From the NCBI GenBank assembly GCA_016744855.1, contig JADGDO010000008.1, positions 1-64,000 on the forward strand: DNA of 64,000 bases, in the 5' to 3' direction. The position numbers were made by a program, and so were the translations under genes. This document shows, one piece after another, positions 1 through 9,537 of the stretch. Source of the stretch: Candidatus Fermentibacteraceae bacterium (GTDB lineage Bacteria > Fermentibacterota > Fermentibacteria > Fermentibacterales > JCC-6). Positions within the stretch are counted from its first letter, which is position 1. Each line of letters begins with the position of its first letter. The notes below the pieces were generated by a model. The model worked only from the letters and a program-made list of their open reading frames with translations. It ran no database searches and was not told the origin of the DNA.

Positions 1-249
1 GAGAGGGAGGGTAAAACCCTTCCTTTCGGTGCAGTTTGTGAGAAATGTGACTGCTGGCTGCATTCCTGCATACAGTGCGCTCTGTGGGATTCCATGGCAC
101 AAATGTGCAGAAGTATGACTACGGATTTAGTTGCAGACCGTCACGGAAAAAATTTCTGTGAAGAGTGGAAAGCGGCAGAGACAAAACCAGTTGGAACTGA
201 AACAACAGAGAACCCTGCAGATAAATTCTCATCACTTTTTGGGGACTGA
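1..249 (+). CDS. Cys-rich hypothetical protein, 3' end only
   Basis: The reading frame is open from the first base to a TGA at 247-249, so the window holds the last 82 codons of a gene that starts to the left. The first half has many cysteines (CEKCDCW, then SCIQC, MCRS and NFCEEW), spaced like a zinc ribbon or metal-binding cluster; the last 30 residues are polar and rich in Thr and Glu. The glycosyltransferase gene at 253 starts three bases after the stop, so the two are probably co-transcribed. I do not recognise the family. It is not a shadow ORF: it is the only long open frame here and it abuts the next start closely. Confidence 0.55.
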   Translation, partial: EREGKTLPFGAVCEKCDCWLHSCIQCALWDSMAQMCRSMTTDLVADRHGKNFCEEWKAAETKPVGTETTENPADKFSSLFGD

Positions 250-252
250 AAT

Positions 253-1272
253 ATGCGTATCCTCGTAGCATCAACCTATACCATTCCAGCTTACTCCGGA
301 GGGTGGACCACTCCGTTGGACCTGTTCGGAGACGAGCATCGGGTAATGTATGTCGTCCGCAACTTTGAACGGGGAACCCACACGATCGAGGGTGTGAAGT
401 GTGTTGGAACCGGTTCCTCCATGTCTCCATGGCCCAGGGCCGAGAGATTCAGAAGCGCTTACTTCCAGAATCAGTTCGAGAAAACACTGACAAAGCAGTT
501 CTCTCTCTTCAATGCTGATTTTGTTCTGTGTCTTGATCCCAATGCAGGATATGCTGCGGCAAATGCGGGATTACCCTACGCTATGCGTTTTCATTCACCT
601 GCAGAAGAAGATGTAACCACTGAAAAATTCAAAAAGCTGCTGGATGACTCCGTTTTCTGTATATCTGGTCCCACAACTTTTATACCCGGAGTTGAGGTTA
701 TCCCACACAATCAGGATCTGTCCAGATTTAACTACCGGGAAAACAATTCTGCACAGAAAGCCATTCTGCTGACCAGTATTAATCGTTTCCGAGAGCCTGA
801 TCTCTTCATAGAAGGGGTTATGCTCTCTAAAAAAATCAGCGGTGATATTGTTGGTACGGGTATAGATAGAAAAAGAATAGCCTCTCTCTGCCGTGCAACA
901 GGAAACAGAGTACGCTGCCTTCCCCCCGTGCCGAGACTGAAGGTTCCAGCTCTTCTAAACAACTACCAGATCGGTGTTGCTACCGTAAAGAAAGTCCCGG
1001 TTCACTACCAGATGAAAGTCAACGGATACATGGCTTCAGGGTTGTTCACTCTCTCAAAACCCTGGACTCATATAGCCATTGAAGCACCGGAGCTTGTAAG
1101 AACATTTACTACAGCAAGAGAGTTGGCAGATCAACTGGATTTCCTTAATGAGAACTGGCTTGAAACTCTGGAAACACGCAGACAGGCGAGAGACTGGATA
1201 AACAAACACTATTCAGTAGAAATACCAAGAAAGAGGTTCAGAGAAATTCTCAACGAGAAATTCTCTTCTTAA
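253..1272 (+). CDS. GT-B type glycosyltransferase
   Basis: A 339-residue soluble protein that looks like a divergent GT-B glycosyltransferase. The N-terminus (MRILVASTYTIPAYSGGW) has the beta-strand and glycine loop of GT4-like enzymes, and the second half has a Rossmann-like segment (ILLTSINRFREPDLFIEG) followed by a region resembling a nucleotide-sugar site near residues 250-280. The usual EX7E signature is not clear, so donor and acceptor cannot be named. It lies in a polysaccharide locus and converges on the MurJ gene, whose 3' end it overlaps by 23 bases. The start is ATG, directly after the upstream Cys-rich gene. The family call is by general similarity only. Confidence 0.6.
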   Translation: MRILVASTYTIPAYSGGWTTPLDLFGDEHRVMYVVRNFERGTHTIEGVKCVGTGSSMSPWPRAERFRSAYFQNQFEKTLTKQFSLFNADFVLCLDPNAGYAAANAGLPYAMRFHSPAEEDVTTEKFKKLLDDSVFCISGPTTFIPGVEVIPHNQDLSRFNYRENNSAQKAILLTSINRFREPDLFIEGVMLSKKISGDIVGTGIDRKRIASLCRATGNRVRCLPPVPRLKVPALLNNYQIGVATVKKVPVHYQMKVNGYMASGLFTLSKPWTHIAIEAPELVRTFTTARELADQLDFLNENWLETLETRRQARDWINKHYSVEIPRKRFREILNEKFSS

Positions 1273-2824
1273 TTCTTGCTGCAACCTGATACACCAGAGT
1301 GGTAAGTGTCGAACTCTTTGCCAGGTGAAGAGTCACGAACATGGCAGAAAGACCCGCTACCGAGTAAGCAAACAGCTGAAGGAACCTTGTAGCCACAGAT
1401 GCATCAACTGCAAAGGGCCATATTCCTACAAGTAACAGACTGGTTACAACTAGAACTGAATTGGCCATAAGAATTTTCACCTGCTCTTTTGCTATCAAAC
1501 TAAGATGAAGCCCGCCCATCTTCCTGGAGAGCGACCAGGTAAGATAAATTGTCTTGGATGTAGACATAAGCGTGGTAGCCAGAGCGAGTCCGCCGATACC
1601 GAGAGGGCCGACAAGAATCAAATTGAGCAGAATATTTACAATAACTCCAACTACTCCTATAACAACAGGTGTAGTCGAGTCTTTTTGTGCGTAGAAGGCT
1701 CTCGACACAAGTGACCCGATGCCGAACTGGGCAAGCCACGGAGCATAGAAGGCTAATGCATAACCGACATATCGGGAATCATCACCGGTAAAATTGCCTC
1801 TTTGAAAAAACACAGAAACTATCGGCACTGCTAAAACTGTAAGCAATGCGGCAGTGGGAAACATGACAAATGAAGAAATATTGATGTTGTTTCTCAGTGC
1901 GGATAAAAGCTCACCCGCTTTGCCCCTGGCAGCTTCTGCAGAAAAACTCAAATCGGCAAAAATAAGGAATGGCTGGAAAACTACCGCAAGAACAATGTTC
2001 TTTATCCTGTTCGCATAATCAATTGCAGTAACAGAACTCTCAGGAAGAAAAGAGGCTAGCATTTTGTCTGCGATCGGAGCAAAAAAGCCGATCATTGTTC
2101 CACCCACAACAGGGAAAGCCATTTTAGCAAGATCTCCCATATGGGAGTCTCCGGCGATAGACGGTTGTATTTTAAAACCGCTTCTGTAACTCTGGGCAAA
2201 GAGAAAAATCATCTCTGCTAAACTACCGATAAGCATTGAGATAGGAAGGATTTTTATTCCAATAGTGTCTTTAACAAGAAGGAGGCAAAGGAGGGATACA
2301 GATAGTCCTAGTACCCCAGCGAAAGCAAGAGTAGTGAATCGTTTCTCGTACTTGATAAAGTTCGCCATTATCCCGTTGACCGTCCCCAGAATGACAAGGG
2401 GTAAAAGTATTCGAAGCAGAGCGGAGGAAAGATCAAGTAGTTCGGGGGAACCGCTCGGGCTGATAATTTTCACCAGCATCCCGCTTGAAAACCACAAAAT
2501 GGCCATGAGAACAGAACTGATCAAAACCAACCAGGAAACTGTTTTGTTTACAAAATCTACTGCGCCCTGATGACCCCGTTCTTCCATTACTCTCGAGTAG
2601 ATCGGAATGAATGCTGATCCAAATGAATGGGCTACCACGTCTCTGACAAGAAAAGGAAAAACCATGGCAATAGCAACAGCATCGGTTCGCCAGTTCGCAC
2701 CGAAAATAGCGGTTATCTGTGCAAAACGGAAATAAGAGAGAAGGGCAGAAAAAACACTTGAGACAGAGAGAACAGATAGCCCCAGAAATTTGCTGTTTCC
2801 AGCAGGCTTTGTTTTCTTATCCAT
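1250..2824 (-). CDS. murJ: MurJ/MviN-family lipid II flippase
   Basis: A 524-residue polytopic membrane protein of the MOP flippase superfamily. The N-terminus (FLGLSVLSVSSVFSALLSYFR) and the segment IFGANWRTDAVAIAMVFPFLVRD match the MurJ/MviN pattern, and about fourteen hydrophobic helices follow. MurJ flips lipid-linked peptidoglycan precursor across the inner membrane. No separate Wzx is visible in this polysaccharide locus, so this protein could instead flip the lipid-linked glycan made by the neighbouring glycosyltransferases; sequence alone cannot decide. It overlaps the upstream GT2 gene (2817-3668) by 8 bases on the same strand, so the two form an operon. A basic tail (RIKKRISR) ends the protein. 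Confidence 0.88.
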   Translation of the reverse strand: MDKKTKPAGNSKFLGLSVLSVSSVFSALLSYFRFAQITAIFGANWRTDAVAIAMVFPFLVRDVVAHSFGSAFIPIYSRVMEERGHQGAVDFVNKTVSWLVLISSVLMAILWFSSGMLVKIISPSGSPELLDLSSALLRILLPLVILGTVNGIMANFIKYEKRFTTLAFAGVLGLSVSLLCLLLVKDTIGIKILPISMLIGSLAEMIFLFAQSYRSGFKIQPSIAGDSHMGDLAKMAFPVVGGTMIGFFAPIADKMLASFLPESSVTAIDYANRIKNIVLAVVFQPFLIFADLSFSAEAARGKAGELLSALRNNINISSFVMFPTAALLTVLAVPIVSVFFQRGNFTGDDSRYVGYALAFYAPWLAQFGIGSLVSRAFYAQKDSTTPVVIGVVGVIVNILLNLILVGPLGIGGLALATTLMSTSKTIYLTWSLSRKMGGLHLSLIAKEQVKILMANSVLVVTSLLLVGIWPFAVDASVATRFLQLFAYSVAGLSAMFVTLHLAKSSTLTTLVYQVAARIKKRISR

Positions 2825-3668
2825 TTACTGATCCGGGTAATTCTGGAGGAATACCGGTAAACAGAGATCGAAGTGCCAGAGAATAACCTTTGACCGCCTG
2901 AAAATCCCATAAAGAATATGAAAAAATACGAACAATACATTTTGCAATTAACATTCGCCTGACAGAGTTCAAGTTTTCAGGATCATGGTTTCTGAAAAAT
3001 TCGAGCAACCCCCAGTGAAAGCATGATAGCCTGGTCGCTGAAGCTCTCTCCGAACCGGATCCCTCGTCATGAATAAAACTGCTTTCACTGCAATAATTTA
3101 TGGCCATTCCCCGCTTCTTCGCACGAAAACAAAGATCCACATCCTCAAAGTAGAGAGGAAAATTATTGCTGAATCCTCCCAAATCAAGGAAAGAATCTCT
3201 GTCGGCCATTATCAGGGAGCCCTGAAGCCAATCCATCCGGTCTCTTCGCCAGAGAGATTTTGCAGGTCTGCAAATCTGGGTTCTGATCCAGTCTCTGGAA
3301 GGCCAGATTCCAGTGGAATGAATTAGTGACTGTTGAGAATTGAATGTAGCTCCGGTAGTCAGGTTTCCGTGGGAATGAGAGTTGTAAAGAATTTCCAAAG
3401 AATCAGCATTTCCGGGTAGTGTATCCGGATTCGTGATCAGTACAACTGGAGTGTCAGCCTCTTGGACTGCTCGATTGATACCCGCTCCAAAACCGCTGTT
3501 ACCGCTGAAGGGCAACACTTTAGCATAAGAAGAGACATCGGGAGAAATCAAATTTCCATTATCTGCAATCACACATGTAGCGCCTGCTTCTGACCATTTT
3601 ACGGCCCATTTTTTTACTACATCAGAACTGCCATAAGCGACAGTGACCACAGTTACCGGTAAAAACAA
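2817..3668 (-). CDS. Family 2 glycosyltransferase (rhamnosyltransferase-like)
   Basis: A 283-residue GT2 (GT-A fold) enzyme. It begins with the beta strand VTVVTVAYGSSD, has the nucleotide-binding Asp in VIADNG, the segment SGNSGFGAGINRAV typical of rhamnosyltransferase-like GT2 proteins, a DXD-like position in ITNPDT, and an acceptor-side motif YFEDVDLCFRAKKRG. It likely transfers a sugar onto a lipid-linked oligosaccharide. The frame opens with TTG at 3668-3666, preceded by GAGG. No ATG lies upstream in the frame, so a TTG start is assigned. It overlaps murJ downstream by 8 bases and is divergent from the GT2 gene at 3866 across a 197-bp gap that should hold both promoters. Confidence 0.82.
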   Translation of the reverse strand: MFLPVTVVTVAYGSSDVVKKWAVKWSEAGATCVIADNGNLISPDVSSYAKVLPFSGNSGFGAGINRAVQEADTPVVLITNPDTLPGNADSLEILYNSHSHGNLTTGATFNSQQSLIHSTGIWPSRDWIRTQICRPAKSLWRRDRMDWLQGSLIMADRDSFLDLGGFSNNFPLYFEDVDLCFRAKKRGMAINYCSESSFIHDEGSGSERASATRLSCFHWGLLEFFRNHDPENLNSVRRMLIAKCIVRIFSYSLWDFQAVKGYSLALRSLFTGIPPELPGSVNG

Positions 3669-3865
3669 AGAAACCTCACAGTATTTAATTTACTAAATTT
3701 ATCATGGCAATATAATTCTTTTCACGCCCAATCCCGATCCACTCCAGAATTTCCCGAGACTCTCCCTACGGAATGAACTACTCTTTCTTTTTAAGGGACA
3801 ACAAACTATTTTCCGCAAACAAGCAGAACAATTTCCCCGGCTGACAGAAAAGACTGGAATTTCTA

Positions 3866-4804
3866 TTGACTAAAAAAGTTACAACAGCGGACTTTTATAT
3901 CGGTGTCCTTCTCGTGAACTATAACCAGTGGGAACTGACGAAAAAGTGTGTTGATTCTCTACTTGCATCAAACAGAGTTCATCTTGCTATTGCACTGATA
4001 GATAACAACTCTTCTGAACCTACTCCGGACTGGGTCGGAGAAACTCCGCAACTCATATTTCATAAAAATCCCACCAATGAGGGGCTAACTGCCGGGAACA
4101 ACAAAGCATTTGAAATGATCTCAAATGAAAATGTTGATTATGTACTTATACTTAATAACGACACAGAAGTATATCCAGATGCTCTCCTGCGACTGGGGTC
4201 ATATCTGGAAACTCACCCCGGAACCGGAATTACTGCACCGGCAATTCCCTATGCAGAAAATCCAGATATCATCTGGAGTGCCGGAGGAACGTACTCAAAT
4301 TGGCGGATGTTTCTTCAACAGAATTACAAAACTGTTTCTGACCTGCCTAACCATCCGGTAGAGATGGATCAGGTTACAGGATGCGCTATTATGATGCGTC
4401 CAGATGACTACAAAAGGGCCGGTATGCAAAATCCGGAGCTGTTTGTTTATTTCGAAGACACTGATCTCTGCTTCAATGTAAAGAAACTTGGACTCGATAT
4501 TGTTCTTATTCCCGATGCTATCGTTCTACATCATGTTTCAATCAGCGTAGGGGGAGTCTACTCTCCATTTGCGATTTACTTCACGCACAGAAACAGATAT
4601 ATCGTTGCACGTAAACACCTTAATTTCTGTCAGTTTTCAATATTCACTCTGTACTACATTGCAGTTACTCTGTTGAAAACGATTATCTATCCACTTAGAA
4701 AAGCCAAAGACCTGGTATACTGGATGTGGCTGGGATTTAGCCATGCAATCAGGAATCGTGCGGACCTCAGACCCAAAGCCCTTTTCCCTTCTGAGGAATC
4801 ATAA
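3866..4804 (+). CDS. Family 2 glycosyltransferase
   Basis: A 312-residue GT2 enzyme with strand GVLLVNYNQWELTKKC, LIDNNSSEP, the segment NPTNEGLTAGNNKAFE, the metal-binding LILNNDTEV and the acceptor motif VYFEDTDLCFNVKKLG. A C-terminal hydrophobic stretch near residues 245-275 may anchor it to the membrane. The open frame begins with TTG at 3866; no in-frame ATG lies near, and a weak GGA precedes it. The stop overlaps the next gene's start (TAATG at 4802-4806), so the two GT2 genes are translationally coupled. It resembles the 2817-3668 protein in layout, suggesting two successive additions to the same glycan. Confidence 0.82.
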   Translation: MTKKVTTADFYIGVLLVNYNQWELTKKCVDSLLASNRVHLAIALIDNNSSEPTPDWVGETPQLIFHKNPTNEGLTAGNNKAFEMISNENVDYVLILNNDTEVYPDALLRLGSYLETHPGTGITAPAIPYAENPDIIWSAGGTYSNWRMFLQQNYKTVSDLPNHPVEMDQVTGCAIMMRPDDYKRAGMQNPELFVYFEDTDLCFNVKKLGLDIVLIPDAIVLHHVSISVGGVYSPFAIYFTHRNRYIVARKHLNFCQFSIFTLYYIAVTLLKTIIYPLRKAKDLVYWMWLGFSHAIRNRADLRPKALFPSEES

Positions 4805-5802
4805 TGAGCATTTCCGTCATTATTCCAAATTTTAACGGTAAAACCATTCTCAGAAATTGTCTCCATTCTCTAGCAGAGCAAGAGAGGCATCCTGATCAGA
4901 TAATAGTCGTTGACAATGGTTCGAGAGACGGCTCTGCTGAAATGATCTCCGAAGATTTTTCAAAAGTTACACTGGTAACCCTTAAAAATAACACAGGATT
5001 CACAGGGGCAAACAATGCCGGAATAAAGCAGGCAACTGGCAGTTTCCTTGTCTTGCTTAATAATGATTGCATTGTGGAACCAGGTTGGTTGGCCAATCTT
5101 GAGAAGAGAATGGAAGATCCGACTGTCGGAGCAGTAACCAGTTCTATGCGCAACATAAATGACACCAACATCATGGACTCAGCCGGTGGTAAAATTGACT
5201 GGATGGGTTTCTCAAGAGATATCGCTAAAGGCGAGGCTGCATCAAACTATGCAGAAGCGATGGAGATTCCCTTTCCAAGTGGTGGCGCTGCAATAATCAG
5301 ACGTATTGCCCTCCCCGACCAATCCAGGCTTTTCTGGGATGAGCTGTTTGCATACCAGGAAGATCTTGATCTTGGTCTGGAGTTAATCAGAACGGGATGG
5401 AAAGTTGTTTATGAGCCAACTGCAATTGTTAGACACATGCATTCTGCAACGAGCGGTAACGGAAGTTTTTTCAAAGAATTTCACTGCATCAGAAACAGAC
5501 TTCTTGTTATGCGGAAACACTTCACCCCGGAAACTTTCGGGGAATTGGCTCCTGTAATAAAAAAATGGCAGAACCTCTGGCTTCTGGCCAGCATATCAAG
5601 AGGGCATATGACAGCTGCCAGATCAATTCTGAAAGGAACTAAAGCAGGTCTTAGCTTACCTGTAAAGCACTTCAAAGCAGATATCACGGCAGAAGAAGTC
5701 TTTTCTCGTTTTGCCGAGCGAAACCTGACGGCCGGTTCTGTTAAGCAAAAACTCTATAAAAAGGCAGAGAAGATCATTTGTTCGAATTTGCATTCCCGTT
5801 AG
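4804..5802 (+). CDS. Family 2 glycosyltransferase
   Basis: A 332-residue GT2 enzyme. It shows the canonical order ISVIIPNFNGK, IIVVDNGSRDGS, NTGFTGANNAGI, LVLLNNDC (DXD-like position) and AYQEDLDLGLELIRTGW, all within the first 215 residues; the C-terminal third is alpha-helical and basic. The start ATG at 4804 overlaps the preceding stop by one base. Its 3' end overlaps by 29 bases the convergent gene ending at 5774. Its specificity is unknown; the position in a run of glycosyltransferases supports a role in building a surface glycan repeat unit. Confidence 0.83.
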   Translation: MSISVIIPNFNGKTILRNCLHSLAEQERHPDQIIVVDNGSRDGSAEMISEDFSKVTLVTLKNNTGFTGANNAGIKQATGSFLVLLNNDCIVEPGWLANLEKRMEDPTVGAVTSSMRNINDTNIMDSAGGKIDWMGFSRDIAKGEAASNYAEAMEIPFPSGGAAIIRRIALPDQSRLFWDELFAYQEDLDLGLELIRTGWKVVYEPTAIVRHMHSATSGNGSFFKEFHCIRNRLLVMRKHFTPETFGELAPVIKKWQNLWLLASISRGHMTAARSILKGTKAGLSLPVKHFKADITAEEVFSRFAERNLTAGSVKQKLYKKAEKIICSNLHSR

Positions 5803-7057
5803 GAATTCGAAAAATTCTTCTTAAAAATCGGTTAAACGCATACGAAAATCCTCTTGTGGATACCAGCTCAAGGAAAATTTTTCTCAGGTAAGAAGAACTG
5901 TTCATCAAAGGAACGGTAGGCTTCCCATATTGTTTCCCAACAACACGAAACGGTTGCTCGCACCAATTGAAAAGAGGCTCAAACAAATGAGAAGGGGCTC
6001 CAAGAGTCTGACTCCACTTAGCCTGATTCATTGATATTTTTTCCCTCAGTGAAGAACTTCCTGACAAGGTGAGAAATGCCTTTGCAAGGGCATCACTGTC
6101 TCCACTGGGTACAACCAGTCCCAAATTGTTATGCTCTATATCTTCAGAAATTTCAGCACCCCGGGTACAGACGATAGGAATTCTTCTGCTGATCCAGTCA
6201 AGAACTCTTGTTCTTGCCCCAAGAAGAGTTTCGGTGGAGAGAATGTCAGTATATGTGGCTATAGAAGCTTTCGAATAAACACTGTGAAGCTTTTCTACAG
6301 AGACCCAACCATGAAGCATAAATCTCTCTTTGAATCGGGAAGCAGCCACTCTAGCACAAAAATTATCATACTTCTCCGGTGAGAATGGAACTCTACCACC
6401 TGTTACTTCGAAGCGAATACTGCTGTCCTGCTCCATTGCAAGTTCAAGCGCATTGAATAAAACCTCATCATCAAACCATAAGTTAAATGAGCCGGTTGAA
6501 ATAATATGAAAGCAGTCATCACGACTACGACTGATGTCTGGCAAGTCTACTGAGCTGTGAGACATCGGGAAAACACCAAGTTGATTTTTCTCTGACGCCA
6601 TCGTTCTTCCCAGAATAAGTAATTCACCATACACACTGTAAGCCTGCCTCTGAGAGGGTGTGGAAAATGCGTCACCACGGCAGAGTAAAGTGTTTTCCAG
6701 GGAGAGCATTCTAAGCATTCTCTCTCCTGCTCTTCCATCCCGGTCGGTTTCCAGCTGAAGCTCGGCCGGGTGCATTCCATTCATATCTATCCATAGAGGC
6801 AGTTCAGAAGCCGCCCCAACGGCCGCTTCGGCAGGGAAAGGGCTTATGGCCACTATGCAGTCAAAGTTGCCCTCAGAAAGGGCTTTGGCTACTTGACGTT
6901 CACCGGCTCTCCCCTCAGAAGGGGAACAGACTGAAACACTAAAACCCTGGTCAACCAGCGCATTTCTGAAACGGATTGTTCTTGCAATACAAGCTCCGGT
7001 TCCCATACCGGCATTTGTCTGACATCCATCATCCCCAACTAAAAGAATAGATCTCAT
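5774..7057 (-). CDS. GT4-like glycosyltransferase
   Basis: A protein of about 427 residues resembling a GT-B glycosyltransferase. I place the start at the internal ATG at 7057 (MRSILLVGDDGCQTNAGMG), preceded by GAAAGG at suitable spacing. An upstream extension to 7174 is open but has no convincing ribosome site. The N-terminal half has a glycine-rich first strand and the C-terminal half carries a donor-domain pattern (FHIISTGSFNLWFDDEVLF; LHGWVSVEKLHSVYSKASIATY; LGARTRVLDWISRRIPIVCTRG). The family is a distant GT4 relative, and the classical EX7E is not clear. It is transcribed alone, against its neighbours on both sides. Confidence 0.6.
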   Translation of the reverse strand: MRSILLVGDDGCQTNAGMGTGACIARTIRFRNALVDQGFSVSVCSPSEGRAGERQVAKALSEGNFDCIVAISPFPAEAAVGAASELPLWIDMNGMHPAELQLETDRDGRAGERMLRMLSLENTLLCRGDAFSTPSQRQAYSVYGELLILGRTMASEKNQLGVFPMSHSSVDLPDISRSRDDCFHIISTGSFNLWFDDEVLFNALELAMEQDSSIRFEVTGGRVPFSPEKYDNFCARVAASRFKERFMLHGWVSVEKLHSVYSKASIATYTDILSTETLLGARTRVLDWISRRIPIVCTRGAEISEDIEHNNLGLVVPSGDSDALAKAFLTLSGSSSLREKISMNQAKWSQTLGAPSHLFEPLFNWCEQPFRVVGKQYGKPTVPLMNSSSYLRKIFLELVSTRGFSYAFNRFLRRIFRIPNGNANSNK

Positions 7058-7186
7058 CGCACAACCTTTCATTACCGTCAGTTCTTGTAGCTGGAAAATA
7101 TCAAAGAGCCGCGTAGTAGGAAAGACCTTTGAAATTCGGGCATCAGAAGATATCTTCGGGGAGTATAAATACAAACTGGGAGGGTT

Positions 7187-8362
7187 TTGCTGAGCTCAAG
7201 AAAAAAAGTAGCAGTTTTTCATATGCTTCCGTCCGGAGGCGGTATCAGAGTTCTTCGTCAGTTTGCTACGGGGCTGAAAGTTGATTTTGATTTGCATTTG
7301 CACCGTCCCGAGGGTGGTTCTCCCCAGGGAGAGGGCATTAATCTTCCTGAAACTGTTTACTCGTACCCACTCTGGAAAAAGCCATCCGGACCTCTGAGGC
7401 CAATCGCGCCACTCTTTCTCATTGCCAGACTCCTCAGTTTTAAAAAAGTATGTCGAGAGGTTGCGAATTCTATCAACTCCAGTTCAGATATCGCTCTGAT
7501 ACACAACACAATGCCAATAGCAGCGCCACCTGTTCTTGACTACCTGAACATCCCTTCACTCTATTTCTGTTATGAGCACCCCAGACACATATATGAAAAA
7601 GATATTATCCGAAGGACAAATTCAAGTCTGGCTGACTTTGCATTGAAACCGCTGGCAGCTGTAGAAAAGAGAATGGACAAGATCTCAGCCAGGAATTCAT
7701 CCAGTATTGTCACTTTTTCGGAATACATGAAAAGCAACATAAGTCATTATTATTCAAGGGAATCTTCTATTGTCAGGCCCGGAGTAGACACATTTTTCTT
7801 CAAGCCGGGAGAGAAGAATGCAAACAAATCAGACTACATACTTTCCGTAGGAGCTCTCTGGCCATTCAAGGGCCACGAGACGGCTGTCAGAATTATCGGA
7901 CAGATGCCTGAAAACCAAAGACCCCCTCTTCGTATTGTTGCAGACAGAGAATATCCGGGATATTCAAATCAGCTTATTCAACTTGCTGAAGATCTTTCAG
8001 TTAGGGTCACAATAGAAAAAGAGATAACAGATCTAAAACTGAGAACTCTATATCAGCAAGCACGCGCAGTTTTATGCTGCCAGCGAAGAGAGCCCTACGG
8101 ACTTGTTCCACTGGAAGCAATGGCTTGCGGAACTCCGGTTATTGCTCTGAAAGAAGGTGGCTTTGTCGACAATATTTCCCACGGAGAAACCGGTTTCTTC
8201 TTCTCAGGTAATCCTGAAGAGGGGGCAGAGCTTCTTTCGGGTTTGCTAAACAACCTTGAGCTTACTGCAAACATCATTTCAAAGGGTATGGAGTTTGTCA
8301 AAGAAAACAGATCTGTAAGCGGCGGGGTTGATCAACTAAAAAGAATACTTCAATCATTATGA
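7187..8362 (+). CDS. Family 4 glycosyltransferase
   Basis: A 391-residue GT4 enzyme. The N-terminal acceptor domain starts VAVFHMLPSGGGIRVLRQF. The C-terminal donor domain has SVGALWPFKGHETAVRII and the EX7E signature in REPYGLVPLEAMACGTPVIA. The start is TTG at 7187, placed four bases after a strong GGGAGGG. The 3' end overlaps the next glycosyltransferase gene by an ATGA junction at 8359-8362, so the pair is translationally coupled. It probably transfers a hexose or deoxyhexose during surface polysaccharide assembly on the cytoplasmic face. Confidence 0.85.
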   Translation: MLSSRKKVAVFHMLPSGGGIRVLRQFATGLKVDFDLHLHRPEGGSPQGEGINLPETVYSYPLWKKPSGPLRPIAPLFLIARLLSFKKVCREVANSINSSSDIALIHNTMPIAAPPVLDYLNIPSLYFCYEHPRHIYEKDIIRRTNSSLADFALKPLAAVEKRMDKISARNSSSIVTFSEYMKSNISHYYSRESSIVRPGVDTFFFKPGEKNANKSDYILSVGALWPFKGHETAVRIIGQMPENQRPPLRIVADREYPGYSNQLIQLAEDLSVRVTIEKEITDLKLRTLYQQARAVLCCQRREPYGLVPLEAMACGTPVIALKEGGFVDNISHGETGFFFSGNPEEGAELLSGLLNNLELTANIISKGMEFVKENRSVSGGVDQLKRILQSL

Positions 8363-9429
8363 AAACAGCATTCAATCTTGACTACGATCACACAAAAAAA
8401 ACAGGTATAGGCCGATACGGCATTGAATTAATGTCTGCATGGATAGAGTTGGGATCGGATTGCGAGTTGTGGATGCGGAGAAAGACAAAAAGCACCGCTC
8501 CACTGGAAGACTTTCCTGAAAGAACAATCAAGCACTTTCCATTCCCAAAGCGAATAACTGATTATTTCTGGCCTTCGGCCAGAGCCCTTTCTTCAGGAAT
8601 TACATGGGTGCACAGTGCAAACGGGGCTCTGCTGCCTCCAAGTCGTATTTTCAAGCAAGTAGCTATGATTCATGACCTCGGGCCATTCCTCTACGGTCAT
8701 ATGAAAGCCAAGGATGACACAGACGCATGGAAAATTCAGATCCGTTCAATTGCAGAAAAAGCAGACTGTATAACTGTAAACTCAAACTCGACAATGAACG
8801 ATCTTCTCAGCGTCTTTCCCTTTACCAGAGACAAAGTGTTTCTTACTCCACTGGGTATAGATCACTTCTCTGAATCTCATGAGACTTCCCGGAAACAGGA
8901 ACACATCCTTACCGTAGGCACAGTTGAGCCCAGAAAAAACATTGATGGCCTTCTGAAAGCATATTCGATTCTTTTACAGGATAAAGAAATCCCTCCACTG
9001 GTAATTGCTGGAATGGATGGATTTCGCGCAGGGGAATACAAAAAATTGACTCATGAGCTTGGACTTCAGAATAAAGTGACTTTTACAGGGTACATCACAG
9101 ACAGAGAGCTCGCTGATCTTTATGCAACTGCCTGCTGTCTTGTTCACCCTGCTCACCACGAGGGTTTTGGCTTTACCGTACCGGAGGCATTCACCTGGGG
9201 ATTACCTGTTGTAGCCTCAAACACAGGAGGGCTGGGAGAGTTCTTTTCAGAAACAGCATGGATGATAAATCCTTCAGAACCAGAGTCGATTGCGAATGGT
9301 ATTAAACTTGCCCTGGAATCAGGTGTAACTGCTGAACAGGAAATCCAGAGAGCAAAATTAAAAAAGCGACTCACCTGGCAAAATTGTGCTGAACAAACCC
9401 TTTTAGCAATGAAAGCAATAGACAGATAA
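8359..9429 (+). CDS. Family 4 glycosyltransferase
   Basis: A 356-residue GT4 enzyme with an N-terminus (FNLDYDHTKKTGIGRYGIEL) typical of mannosyl- and rhamnosyl-transferase-like GT4 proteins, the donor-domain strand LTVGTVEPRKNIDGLLKAY and the EX7E region HEGFGFTVPEAFTWGLPVVAS. The ATG at 8359 overlaps the stop of the previous gene. A gap of about 100 bases separates it from the epimerase gene at 9538. It is a cytoplasmic, nucleotide-sugar-dependent enzyme; its linkage is not predictable from sequence. Confidence 0.86.
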   Translation: MKTAFNLDYDHTKKTGIGRYGIELMSAWIELGSDCELWMRRKTKSTAPLEDFPERTIKHFPFPKRITDYFWPSARALSSGITWVHSANGALLPPSRIFKQVAMIHDLGPFLYGHMKAKDDTDAWKIQIRSIAEKADCITVNSNSTMNDLLSVFPFTRDKVFLTPLGIDHFSESHETSRKQEHILTVGTVEPRKNIDGLLKAYSILLQDKEIPPLVIAGMDGFRAGEYKKLTHELGLQNKVTFTGYITDRELADLYATACCLVHPAHHEGFGFTVPEAFTWGLPVVASNTGGLGEFFSETAWMINPSEPESIANGIKLALESGVTAEQEIQRAKLKKRLTWQNCAEQTLLAMKAIDR

Positions 9430-9537
9430 CGGACAGGTGTTCAAAAAAGACATCTTCTGTTATTTTAGGCCATTCCGTGTAGTATTAAATCAATGGGATA
9501 ATTTTCGGTTTGAATAGATTGTAATAGAAAGGAAGCA